Shown: one piece after another, positions 33,234 through 43,434 of the stretch
Position numbering within the stretch: the stretch's first letter is position 1
Layout: each line of letters starts with the position of its first letter
Origin: Rutpela maculata
Taxonomy: Eukaryota > Arthropoda > Insecta > Coleoptera > Cerambycidae
DNA length: 64,000 bases
Assembly: GCA_936432065.2 (NCBI GenBank)
Contig: OW386289.2
Span: 134,404,015-134,468,014, forward strand
Reading direction: 5' to 3'
Notes under the pieces: generated by a model
Told to the model about the DNA's origin: nothing
Seen by the model: only the letters and a program-made list of their open reading frames with translations
Databases searched by the model: none
Program-made: the position numbers and the translations under genes

Positions 33234-34453
33234 ATTTAAGAGATAATTTATTTGTGAAACAGCGAGTTTTGCCAATTTCTTTTATTTTGAATGACATTAC
33301 TATCTACGTGGTGTGAAGAAAAGCGTGTTTCTTTTTAACCAAACTTTATAATTACCGAGATTCCACAAAAAATATTTTATTTTTTTTTTGATTCGCATTT
33401 TTTTTAGTCACTGATTTAAGAAGAAAAACCAGTTTATCAAATTTTTAATCTCGTATTTTATGAGATGCCTACTGGTTTTTCGTTGAAAAACTTATATTTC
33501 CCATCTCTTTGCCGTTAGGCCTTAATGGGTTTCGTAAGAGCCGATCGTTGTAGGTTATTATAATAACTTATGACGGCTTCCTGTATAATAGCAATAATAA
33601 GTAATTTTTTTTGTATTTTCAGTTCATGGTGAATAAATATCTTTTTCCTTGGTAATACATATTATTTTTATTGCTCCATTAATAATAAAAAGTTTGGTTC
33701 TTCCTTTTTTCTTTAGTTGATGTTTTATATAATAATAGTACTTATAAGAATAGATAAATAGATAGTTTTTCTTATTGTTTGTTTAGATTTTATTTTATTC
33801 CATTAAAAAGACGTACATACAATTTTTCGTATATTTTTGTATTTTTGATGTGAAAAATTCATCAACAAAATTTGTTTTCATTGCATCTACAGGTAAAGGC
33901 AGTTAGTCTCTTTACATGTGTGCTAAATTTCAACTTGATATCTTTAACTGTTCCGGAGATAAGTGGGGTTCTGTTTTTTATATTTTCTTTTTACATTTAA
34001 AAAAGGTTTCCCAATCCGTGAACGTATACCGATTTTAGGTAGTCTGCTGATTATCATGCAAAAAATGTACTTATTATTATAATTTTACTGGAGCTATGAT
34101 GAGGTAGTATAACAGCCTACGACACTCGACTCTTACAAATTACAATGAGGCCTAACGGCAAAATTATTGAAAAATGACAGGTTTTTTGAAAAAAATCGGT
34201 ATCTTATAAAATAATAGAGATATCAAAAATTTTAAAAATTGATTTTTTCCCTTAAACCGGTGACTAAAAAAATGCGCAACAAAAAAATATAAAACGCTTT
34301 TTGTGGAATATTGGTAGTCATAAAATTTGTCAAAAAAAACACACTTTTCTTTTACACCCTGTAGATAGTAATGTGGTTCAAAATAAAAGAATTGGGCGAA
34401 ATTCGCTGTTTCACAAAAAAATTATCTTTAAATCCTGAACTCCGCATATTGCC

Positions 34454-35899
34454 CAACAAACAAATTTGTTTTATAATTGTCATTTCTAAAACAATTTTGT
34501 TTTATTGCTATTTTATTACATTTGTAAAATTGCAATAAAACAAAATGGTTGTATAACGTTTAGATTTTGCTTGTTCTCTTCCTCGAGAATTTTTTTTTCA
34601 TATTTATTTGTTCCTGGTTCCTCAAAACCTTCCATTATTAATGTTTTGAAATTAAATTTCAATATTTATTACCCTAAGAATAATGTTTATGAATCCTATA
34701 AGATGGCTACTTAATTCAGTCAGAAATGATCTTTAATATGGCCATTCGTAATAACTATACATATAATAAAAGTTTCATTGCAAAACTGATAAATCTGTTA
34801 CTATTATGACTCATAAAAGTCTTTAAGTCTTTTAATGCTTTGGGTATATTAATCGTTATTTTATACAACTAAAAAACAGTTTTTGTTTTACTGTGCCTTT
34901 CATAAGAGCTGTTACATGACACGTTTTACTGCTTGAATGCTCGACTGCTTTAAAAGGACCAGTAATGTTTCCAAATTTGCTTCAGGAAACTTTATTACCA
35001 GTATTACTTATTTCTTATACATTTTTTTATACAAATATCGTTTTATTTTCTTTAGGCTTTAATGTTATTTTATATATCGTGTTATCGTAATTCTCTTTGA
35101 AAATATCACCAATTTCTTTCTTCCCCTTTTCGGGATAAAGTTAAAGTACAGCATATTTACTCCTCTCTATTTTTCATATTATTCTGTGCCTCTATCGGCT
35201 CCGATCATATTATTCGCATGTACACACAGCTGGCGTAATAATAAGTAATACTGTTAATTTTGACAGCATTTTTATGTTAAAAGGGATATTTCACTTTTTA
35301 AAATTGTTCAAGATCTTCCAGTTGAGCAAATGCAATATAGTGTCCTAAATGGTTTGAAATGAGGTGAATTATTTCTGGAGAATAAACTGCTTTTTAATAT
35401 AAACTCGAAATCGTAATAAACGACTTAAAGAACAGCACTTATGAAGTCAAAATGTTAGGTTTTTATAACTATTTTTGAGAGTTGTCAAAAATCCATTATA
35501 AGTTACTTGTTTTCGGTAGCTAAAATGCTTTTTAAATTTGTCTGTAAAAACGTTCATAAGATTAATATAATCATTGATATAACTGTTTTACTAATTTGTT
35601 TTAAGAACTTTCTTAAAACAAAATAAAACATCGATTTTGTTTTCTAAACAAAAATAATTTCGTTGCAACTTTAACAAGACAGATATAATGTATATTTGCG
35701 AGATGTAACAAATCACTTATACAGTAATATAGTCAGTTTATAAAGCTAGTGTACTAGATGAGCTCTCGTGAAATTTTGCGTATATGTTGAACTAGCACAC
35801 CTTCATTCATTCCAATATTGCCTAGAAAGGAGGATACCAGAAATAAGCTATCGGTGTATATAAATGAAACGTATATATATTAAAAGCTTATAAGTCAAT
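34454..35899. other. Intergenic, nothing recognised
   Basis: AT-rich sequence, with short TTTTGTTTTA-type words near 34468-34550 and 34880. No gene was seen. Confidence 0.45.
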
Positions 35900-36550
35900 T
35901 TCATTCAAATTGGCAGTTCGGAAATACAAGGGGTTCAACCCGTACTATTGGAACTTGACCGAACTAACCTTACGGAACAAGTATCTATATGCCCAGATTC
36001 AATTGCAGAACTACTTTTTAGATCTCAAGTGGCTTATACAGCTTATTTTGCCAAGTCATTATTAGCGGAACAAACCTTTCAGTTCCAGTCTTACAGGGTA
36101 AATCAACTTATGTGGAACAGTCATTGATTTTAGTCTATCGAATCATCATCAGAGGTTTCTAGAACAAGTAACTCTACTACCCCTGCAGCCTTGGTCTAAG
36201 CTAAGTGTTCGTCCATGAGATTGGCTAGAATCATCCATGGTTGTTCGCTCTGTAAGTGTTGGCCCAATGGGCTATGGTCTATGCCCCTGGTTTGCGCCAT
36301 CAGGCGTGGCGAGAATTATTTTCACCATTTCCCATCCTATATTTCACACGCTAGCAGGCTGACTCACTGCAAAGTAGAACGAAGTTCTCCGCGGATTACA
36401 CTATTCGGAGGTTCATATCTCGGAAATGTTAATTCAAATGAGTTTGATCCCATTAAAATTATTGTTTCGCATTACCATGGCTACCATTTGAACTTTACCG
36501 AGAAATCTGCAACAATACTTTACACCATAAGTACTTATGCTGTGTGAAAT
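35900..36550 (+). other. Unidentified stretch of more balanced base composition
   Basis: Base composition is markedly less AT-rich than around it. A 70-codon plus-strand frame is open at about 35918-36128 (GSSEIQGVQPVLLELDRTNL ... TAYFAKSLLAEQTFQFQSYR). A second runs 36215-36547 (MRLARIIHGCSLCKCWPNGL...). I recognise no domain in either. It may be the LTR or internal part of a retroelement, a repeat, or a decayed exon. The minus strand gives no better frame. Confidence 0.3.
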
Positions 36551-37587
36551 ATAGTGAATAAGGTTATTATTAATTAGTAATTTTGTAATATTGTTTACTT
36601 TTGTTCATGTGAAGATGGATAATGTATGAAAATGTCTATTCAGTGAATATATACGCGTCGAGATTAGACTGTCAAAAATTTAATTGGTCTAAATTCATGT
36701 ATCTCATATCTGACATTATTATTTGTTTACAAAAGATATGTGTTTCTTCAATGCAAGAATGTTATAAATAAATGTGTTAGTAACGAATGTAAATATCAAT
36801 TTTACATACATTTTCATATACATATCTTTCCTATGAAATATTCTAAGTCTCAGAGTAGAAAGTTTGAAAGCTCTACTTCAGTTACTGATGAAATGGAGTT
36901 GATGTAAAAGTACAAGTTGTACTCTCACGATAGTCACAGTATTTCAGAATTGCTTTCTGCTTTATTGAAATATCACGTATAGGAACGTGTGTAATTTCAT
37001 GTGATATATAGAAATATATGCGTAGCCTTTATTTCTTCAATAAGTGATTTATAATATACCCTGACATCTCTGCAGACAAAGGTGTACAATATATCCTTCT
37101 TCCTTTGACACGCCTGAAATCGAGTAGAAGTAATTCAATTTAACAGGTTACTGGAACTATTTTACGTATGTTGTTGCCAAATTGACTTGTGGGGCATAGA
37201 CTCCTGTTATTGGTGTATCCGTTATCCTTTAGTTATTACACCGTTCCGAAATTTCATTAAGAGTTCACAGCACTTTTATTTATTCGCAGGCGAAATTAAT
37301 TAGAGATTGATTTTGAAAACACCTTCATTTAAGACATCCACAATTATATAGTTCATCAAGTATTATTAGTGACATTGCAGAAATTAACTTAGGAAACTAG
37401 TTACCAAACATCAGAAAAAATAGAAACTTATGATAAATATGTATATTAATCAACAAAGTGGAATCGAAAATGACAAGCATTATAAAAAACAAACAAGTCT
37501 CGTTTTGATGACGTAACAGTTAAACCAATCAAAAGCGCAAATGAGATTACTTTATATTTAATGACACATTTAATGAATGCTATTTTT
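36551..37587. other. Intergenic, nothing recognised
   Basis: AT-rich sequence. No supportable feature. Confidence 0.45.
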
Positions 37588-37650
37588 ACTTCCACATCCA
37601 GTGAAAGTATATAGTAACGACAAAAAAAAATTTAAAAATTTGATGATGAT
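37588..37650 (+). repeat. Partial 'ACTTCCAC' repeat, copy 4
   Basis: ACTTCCACATCCAGTGAAAG followed by TATATAGTAACGACAAAAAA matches the first ~60 bp of copies 1 and 3. Similarity then ends. Confidence 0.6.
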
Positions 37651-37985
37651 TATTTTTTGTCTATTTTTTATTACGAAACGTAGTGGCACTTTTGACTAGA
37701 AAATCTCATGCCGGAGTCATTTCTACGTAAAAAAAGGTACACGAACTTGATAATTCCAACCGTTTTCGAGAAAACTGCCGATAGATCTCAAAAATTCTTT
37801 GAAAACAAACCCAGTTTGAAAAGGAAAAATTGTATAGCTCATGAGGCGCCCTCCACGGGCTGGCGTGATGTAATACACAAATTATTGTTTCTTAGCCTAA
37901 AAAATGTTTCCTTACCAAATTGGGAGACGATCGGTCAAGAGATATTGCAAAAAAAAAGAAAAAAAAAACAATTTTAACACCCTGT
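37651..37985 (+). repeat. MITE-like fragment ending ACACCCTGTA
   Basis: The segment ends in TTAACACCCTGTA (37973-37985), the usual right end of ACAGGGTGT-type MITEs. Its left end was not found, and its body (CGTTTTCGAGAAAACTGCCG...) is non-coding. Confidence 0.45.
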
Positions 37986-40089
37986 ATCTTTTTCCACAGT
38001 AACAATTTACTAAAGCATCTTCGTATATTTTGGTCCAAAGAATCTACCCTTGGACTATGGCCTATTATTAAAACCAACTTTTTGAGGCGAAAATAATTTA
38101 TTGTTTTGCAAGTAATATCGAATAAATGTTATTAGTAACTAGACAAGTTTTTAAAATTTAAATCATTAGATAGGATTTATTATTAATTAGATCTTGACTG
38201 AATGTGCAAATCGCATCGCTGGAAAATTAATAATTTAAGATCCATCGTTACCAAGCGTTACTTGGGATTAAATTATTTCATGTAAATATGTCAATAATAG
38301 GTTTATAATGGGCAAAGCGTTGATATAATATTCCTAAATTATCAGCGTTTACATTTGAATGAGTCCTGGAGATTCTGCCCCAGGGGAACTATGGCATCCT
38401 TTACTCCAGAGCTGCTGGGATTTTCTATAAACAGCGGGGCGAATTCGGACCGAGAGACTTAAACCATACATCATCATCATCATAATAGAAGTAGTTTTGA
38501 CAGGTTTCATCTAAAAGTTTTTAACAATTAAAAACATTCATTTAAAATTTTTCATTAAAGCTTTAAGCACTACTACCGGTCCACATGCCAGCAAACTTAT
38601 GAGTTCGATATCTGCATGGAAATTTCCTTTGTAGTCGAAGTTTAGAAACCGTTTTTTGTTGCTTTACCACTAACTTGGACTCGTTTATCTTTCACTAAAA
38701 TTTTAAACCGTGAAAATAACTTAAAAGTATTTTTTTGTCCACGTGTCGAGGGACATTGTACAAAAGAGCACTTTTACGGTTTACGTTTATTTAGTTAATA
38801 AATACTACCAATGTAGGATAACATGGAAACTCTTTTAAAACAAGCTTAATTAGTTATATATAGGGTTAGTTTATTTTTAAGGTAAAGATTTTAAGAATGC
38901 ATTTATAAGATCCGAGATTTTATTTGGTTCGTAAATACTACCAACGTAGAATAGCATGAAAACTCTTTTAAAACAAGCTTAATTAGATGCAGTAGTAATT
39001 AGCTGATTTATCCTGTAATAATGTACAAAAATTGAGCTGTCGATTTTTTGTTAAAAATGAATATGGATTCTTCACTGGAAATTGTATATTTTTGAAGAAA
39101 ATAAATAAATGTGTGTTCCATTCGATAACATAATTTTTATGAATTATATTTATGGAAAATTCAAAACTATTTTTTTGTAAATTTTTGGCATCGACGCAAC
39201 TAGACTAGACTCTTTGTTTCATATTTTAATCTACTTAATTATATTAAACAACGGTGTGAGTTTGTCATTCATTTCATATAACGCTTTCATCTACGCACTT
39301 GGTACCATATTAATATTTCTAAGATGAAAATTAAACTTTGACATTTCAATGAAATGGTTGTGAATGTGTGTAGGAATGATTTTATTATTATTTTGTACCA
39401 AGATGTAGAGTTAAGAAAAACATTCGTATAAAAATTAGTTTATGTGAAGTCATTATTTGTTGAATCTATAATAAATCTTGTGGTAAAATTTGATTCGAAT
39501 CTAACATTTAACCTTAAAAACTTATACAAAAGCCATTTTCTTAAAGTTTCATATAGTCAGCGAGAATACTTACAGTCCTCAATAAACACTCTTATCGAAC
39601 TCACTATTTCTTTCAAGTTAGTTATTGTGATCAATGTACTGTATATGTCTAGATAAGTTTGATTGGGATCTAATCCAACAAATACAAAATTATTGCTTCT
39701 TCTGGACTAAAATAGCTTAATATGTCTCATCGGCAAAATAATTATTTTACTGTTATTTACATCATACGATTGAAAGCTCCTTATATGATGTGCAATAAAT
39801 GAGAAACAGAAAACTTGCAAACAAACTAAAATGCTTGAGTGGGTTTCTATAGAATTAAACTTAAAATAGCCCAAAAATAGCACATGAAATATATTCAGAT
39901 AACTTTAAATACTTATTTGTTTTATCCCCTTTCAATGGTGTATGATGAAATGTTAGTACATTCAATAAAAAAAACATATTTCTTTAACTCTTATTTAGGC
40001 AGAAAACCATCTACATCGTTTAGATCTATATTTATTATGATGTATAGTATTAATGGAACAAAGAAACAACTAAGAACAATTAATGCTTT
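37986..40089. other. Intergenic with a possible SINE/LINE tail at 38340-38480
   Basis: At about 38340-38480 the sequence is less AT-rich (GAGTCCTGGAGATTCTGCCC ... GGCGAATTCGGACC) and ends in (CAT)n. That is a layout common to retroposon 3' ends. A duplicated GAAAACTCTTTTAAAACAAG occurs at about 38827 and 38958. No gene was recognised. Confidence 0.35.
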
Positions 40090-40094
40090 AGGTT

Positions 40095-40310
40095 CAAAAT
40101 GCGAACCACGGTTTCAAATACATCCACGTGCTCTTCTTCTCATTTCTGTGGTAGTGAAGCCACATTTGATTTCTTCTTTAATTCTTGCCCTTGCGTCACT
40201 AATTCTCCTGATGAGGTGGTCGCTATCAGTTATTTTAACCTCGTAAATAAGTTCTTTCATTCGTCCCTAGACGTGAAAATCCGGAGGTATCAAGTCTATG
40301 GACCTTGCTG
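40095..40310 (-). pseudogene. C-terminal fragment of a DUF4817/Tc-mariner-like transposase
   Basis: The minus strand reads SIDLIPPDFHV-stop-GRMKELIYEVK, corresponding to the family motif SPDLxPxDFxLWGxMKxxVY with the third catalytic acid (Asp) preserved. It continues TDSDHLIRRISDARARIKEE, then MRRRARGCI-stop-NRGSHFE, matching the usual C-terminal LxxRIxxAxxxI ... RxxxCIxxxGxHFEH pattern. Two in-frame stops, at the W and C-terminal positions, inactivate it. The N-terminal and central transposase parts are missing. It belongs to the same superfamily as the remnants at 6.1 and 7 kb. Confidence 0.78.
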
Positions 40311-40559
40311 GTTACAATATCTAAAAAGGCCAATATCTCAAAATCTGTGATACTTTGTATAACGATATATATGGTCGTGTAGGTTCTAAATGACCTTTTC
40401 TATTACTCCTTTAAAACTTTCTATCTATGTACCAAACACCCCGTATATAACATTAGCTCGCAAGTATTTAAAAACAATTTGAAATGTAATATTTTTAGAT
40501 AAAAGAGTTACTAGTAAAACATGAAAGGGAGTGCTCACTTTGTTTTACACCCACTTACT
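40311..40559. other. Intergenic
   Basis: ACCCCGTATATAA near 40438 may be another MITE-like end. Nothing else was recognised. Confidence 0.35.
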
Positions 40560-40918
40560 GTTTGTTTATTTAGACCCATTCTTGTTACCCTAATTAGTGT
40601 AAATCCGGCACTCTAAATCCCCCCACTCTGCTCAACATGACAATGTGCAAGAAAGAGAGGCTGCCTTTGACTGGCTGACAGAGAAAGCTCGCTCTCTAAC
40701 TTTGGAACCGGTAGAGATACTTGAGTCTTTTGAAAAGATTTCTTCTCAACATTCACCATTACTTAACCTACAAACAGACAAAAGAGACTGCTCTCCCGTT
40801 AGTTGACGTAGATCGCGAAGAAAAATATAATTGTTTCAATGATGAAATGCAATAATTGCCTATCTCTTCATGATTTGGAATAAAGATAAAAATGTATTTA
40901 TTTATTTATTTATTTATA
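40560..40918 (+). repeat. Probable retroposon 3' end with (TTTA)n tail
   Basis: A less AT-rich body (about 40605-40830, with CTGACAGAGAAAGCTCGCTC) is followed by GGAATAAAGATAAAAATG and a (TATT)n run at 40895-40918. An AATAAA signal plus a simple-repeat tail is typical of LINE or SINE 3' ends. No coding sequence was identified. Confidence 0.45.
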
Positions 40919-41164
40919 TAATTATGTTTATAAAACATCTCGTTGTTAACTCTTAGTGCAAAGAAATGAAAGAAAGGTGACAGAATCCGATGCTAAGTGA
41001 GAAATTCTACAGAGTGGTACATATTAGCATAACACACGTAATAATCAAATGCATTGCTCTTAAAGTATGGTCATTATATTTTCTTAGGTACATTTTCAAG
41101 TGATACTGTTCAGGTCAAAATTGCGCTCGTTGTTAGGTGAAAAATTCTACATTATATTTCACAC

Positions 41165-41650
41165 TAAAAATGGGGAGACCGGTTTACACGTGGAAAACAA
41201 CAACCAAGAGGATCATGAATAAACTTGGAAAGGATCAAACATACTGGAGAAGAAAGGCAAGGGGGAAAAATGAATTCCACAAAGAAATCACAGCGATATA
41301 CTCTATCACAGGGATTCCCAACAGGTGGTCCGCGGACCGGGTCCGCGAAATGTCACTGAGATATTCAATTGTTTTGTATTTTACTTGACTTGCAGTGGTA
41401 GATTCTACATAATCTTCATTTTAATTAAAACAAGAATTTAAGTTTTTAGGTATAGCGACCGATGAAGGGGTCCTTGAAAAAAATCTTGTTGGGAATCCCT
41501 GCTCTACCAGAACTAGAAACCGAGTAATCAGAAAACCCAGAAGGGGAAGAAGAAAATCTGTAGAAGCAGAAACACAAAAAGAGGAGCATAAACATTAAAT
41601 ATCGAACACAATGCGGCAACGCATTGGTCTTGTCATCTTGCTGTCGAGGC
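41165..41650 (+). pseudogene. LINE C-terminal fragment and 3' region, copy A, split by a hAT MITE
   Basis: The frame KMGRPVYTWKTTTKRIMNKL followed by WRRKARGKNEFHKEIT matches the conserved C-terminal pattern of many LINE proteins (GRPxxTWxxxIxxxL...WxxxAxDRxxW). After the inserted MITE (41309-41501) the sequence resumes with AACTAGAAACCGAGTAATCA ... AAAGAGGAGCATAAACATTA and ACAATGCGGCAACGCATTGG. These match the homologous copy B at about 42300-42660, so this is an older, 5'-truncated copy of the same element. Confidence 0.7.
41309..41501. mobile_element. 193-bp hAT-type MITE
   Basis: The ends CAGGGATTCCCAAC and GTTGGGAATCCCTG are exact complements and have the CAGGG... form typical of hAT elements. 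The flanking octamers CTCTATCA (41301-41308) and CTCTACCA (41502-41509) match at 7 of 8 positions, fitting the 8-bp hAT duplication. No protein is encoded. It interrupts a LINE fragment. Confidence 0.9.
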
Positions 41651-42013
41651 GACCAGACGTGCCTTATAATGCTCTGTCACCAATGGATACCCATAAAAGT
41701 TTATAAAAGTTAAATAGTGACAACGTGTAGAAGATATATTTAAAATAGTATATATCTCGGAACATTTTCAGTAATTGATAAGAAATATTAGTTAGTGTTT
41801 AATTAGGTATACAAACCAAAACTTTATACAGTGCTTCCCCTCTAACGTAGTAAATCATAGTATATATAGTGCAGTAAAATCGTGCCAGGCGGCAAAGAGG
41901 AGAAAGAAATCGGTAATAACTGAAGAGAGGACTGTCTATATGGAGCACTAAGCCATCAGTTTGAAGGACATAACAACCCCGGCACACACCAACGCGATGA
42001 AAAATCAAGAAAA
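41651..42013. other. Spacer between LINE fragments
   Basis: Mostly AT-rich. The last ~70 bp may already belong to the endonuclease region of the next LINE fragment. Confidence 0.35.
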
Positions 42014-42830
42014 ATGTCCATTATACTATTAGGAAATTTCAATGCACATATACTCCACACATGGCCTAACGAAAATGGAAACGCACTGAAAAACCTAGCA
42101 CACATGTTTGACTTAAAAATAAGATATACATGGCGCAAAAGTCAAACCTGCATTGACACCCGGAGCAATGGAAGCTCAATCACACAAATGGACCATATCC
42201 TGGTAAGCAGAGAGATAAGGGAAAGGATCAAGAAGGTTAAAGCAAAAAGGACAGCAGAAATCCTACTGAACAAAGCACTGACACTGAACAGCAGCAAACT
42301 TAAAATAGGGAGACCATGTTACACGTGGAAAACAACAATCGAGAGGATCATAAACAAATTGGAAAAGAAAAGCGGGAGGAAAAATAAATCCCAAAAAAAC
42401 CAAGCGTCATGTGGCTCTCGCTGCTGACAACAAGCATGACCCAAATCCAACTCAGCATTGAAAACCGAGGAATCAGAAGACTCAGAAAAAGAAGATTCGA
42501 AGAAGAAGAAGCAGAAAAAGAGGAGCATTAACACTCCATATCAAGACACAACACATATTTCACACGAAGATTCAGAAGAGGCAGATGCCCAGAACCAAAA
42601 ACCAACAAAGGGAGCTTAAACGCTCCCTCACGACACAATGCGGCAAAGCATCTCACAAATACCTACACCTCCCATCCCATATTCCTTTACCACGCGCCAT
42701 GTGGCTCTCTCTGCTGACCTTAGTCCAACCCAGCGTGGACGTAGCAGGTCCAGCTGTATAACCCTGGGAGTGGCAGCAATGCCTACCGATCGCTGGTAAA
42801 TCAATCAATGGATTTATAAAACATAATTAA
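42014..42830 (+). pseudogene. LINE fragment, copy B: endonuclease remnant joined to C-terminus and 3' end
   Basis: The frame 42014-42427 starts MSIILLGNFNAHI. It continues FDLKIRYTWRKSQTCIDTRS, MDHILVSREIRE, corresponding to the apurinic endonuclease of non-LTR elements (GDFNAxxG ... TWxS ... DHILV). The active-site Asp of GDFNA is Asn here. The frame then jumps directly to KIGRPCYTWKTTIERIINKL, the extreme C-terminus, so the reverse transcriptase has been deleted. Downstream, 42430-42800, is a GC-richer 3' region shared with copy A (AGAGGAGCATTAACA; ACACAATGCGGCAAAGCATC), ending near an (ATCA)n stretch at about 42798. It is an internally deleted non-LTR element, possibly RTE/I-like; the clade is uncertain. 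Confidence 0.72.
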
Positions 42831-43434
42831 ATATATTAATTCTCTCAAAATGACGCAAGATGTAAATTTGAAACTTACCTCTGCACGTGTTAATATTTAA
42901 CACCAGCTCGTTTTAATAAAAACATAGAAATTTCAACATATTCGTAACGCAATAAATCTTTTACCTTTATTGAAATCACATCAAAAATCCGGAAAAATTC
43001 CTTATCCTTTACGAAGCATTCATGCGCTGCAAGAGTGTGAACACCGATACATAAATACCTTTTTATTTTGAATGAGCACGACTGCAATATTTTGTCATAA
43101 ATTTATAGATTTGCATTTGCCTGAATATTGATGATGCGATTTAAAAATATAGAACGTTAAGCTGAATTCGAACGCTCCCATACATAATGTAAACATAAGC
43201 GGGATTTGCTCCAGCATGCATTTATAGTAATTGCATATGGGATGAATGAAAAGTGGCGATCATGTTTATAGAAAATCTTCATGAGAACCATCATTGGATG
43301 CTATTTGACCGATACAATGAATATCAAAATAGAAGGTTAGATGAGTATTTAGTAAACCGGGATGTATAAACTCACTCTGTTTTATTGTCTATAATTATTT
43401 ACTTGTGGCATATTCAGTACGTTTTGCTATAACT
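42831..43434. other. Intergenic, nothing recognised
   Basis: AT-rich sequence without a supportable gene. Confidence 0.45.

Larger units (their letters stand above)
31925..34453. mobile_element. Palindromic element interrupted by a P-like element
   Basis: The left arm (31925-31948 plus 33234-33525) and the right arm (about 34150-34453) are complementary. Shared blocks include GTGAAACAGCGA..., TTTTATTTTGAA and a GCCTAACGGCAA-type segment at the inner edge. The left arm is cut at ATTTAAG by a 1285-bp P-like insertion. The right arm carries the uninterrupted equivalent (GGATTTAAAGATAAT in complement). An ACACCCTGTAGATAG-like word is present in the right arm near 34355. The central 600 bp (33526-34149) is unpaired and has no gene. 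Confidence 0.82.

Noticed and set aside
36140..36170. CTGATGATGATTCGATAGAC on the minus strand as another hammerhead core
   Set aside because: No GAAA at the right distance and no closable stem II.
40205..40240. CTGATGAGGTGGTC as a hammerhead core
   Set aside because: Lacks GAAA and stem II, and lies inside a transposase fragment on the other strand.
42319..42534. Minus-strand hydrophobic/Phe-rich frame
   Set aside because: Antisense of a GAA-rich LINE 3' region.
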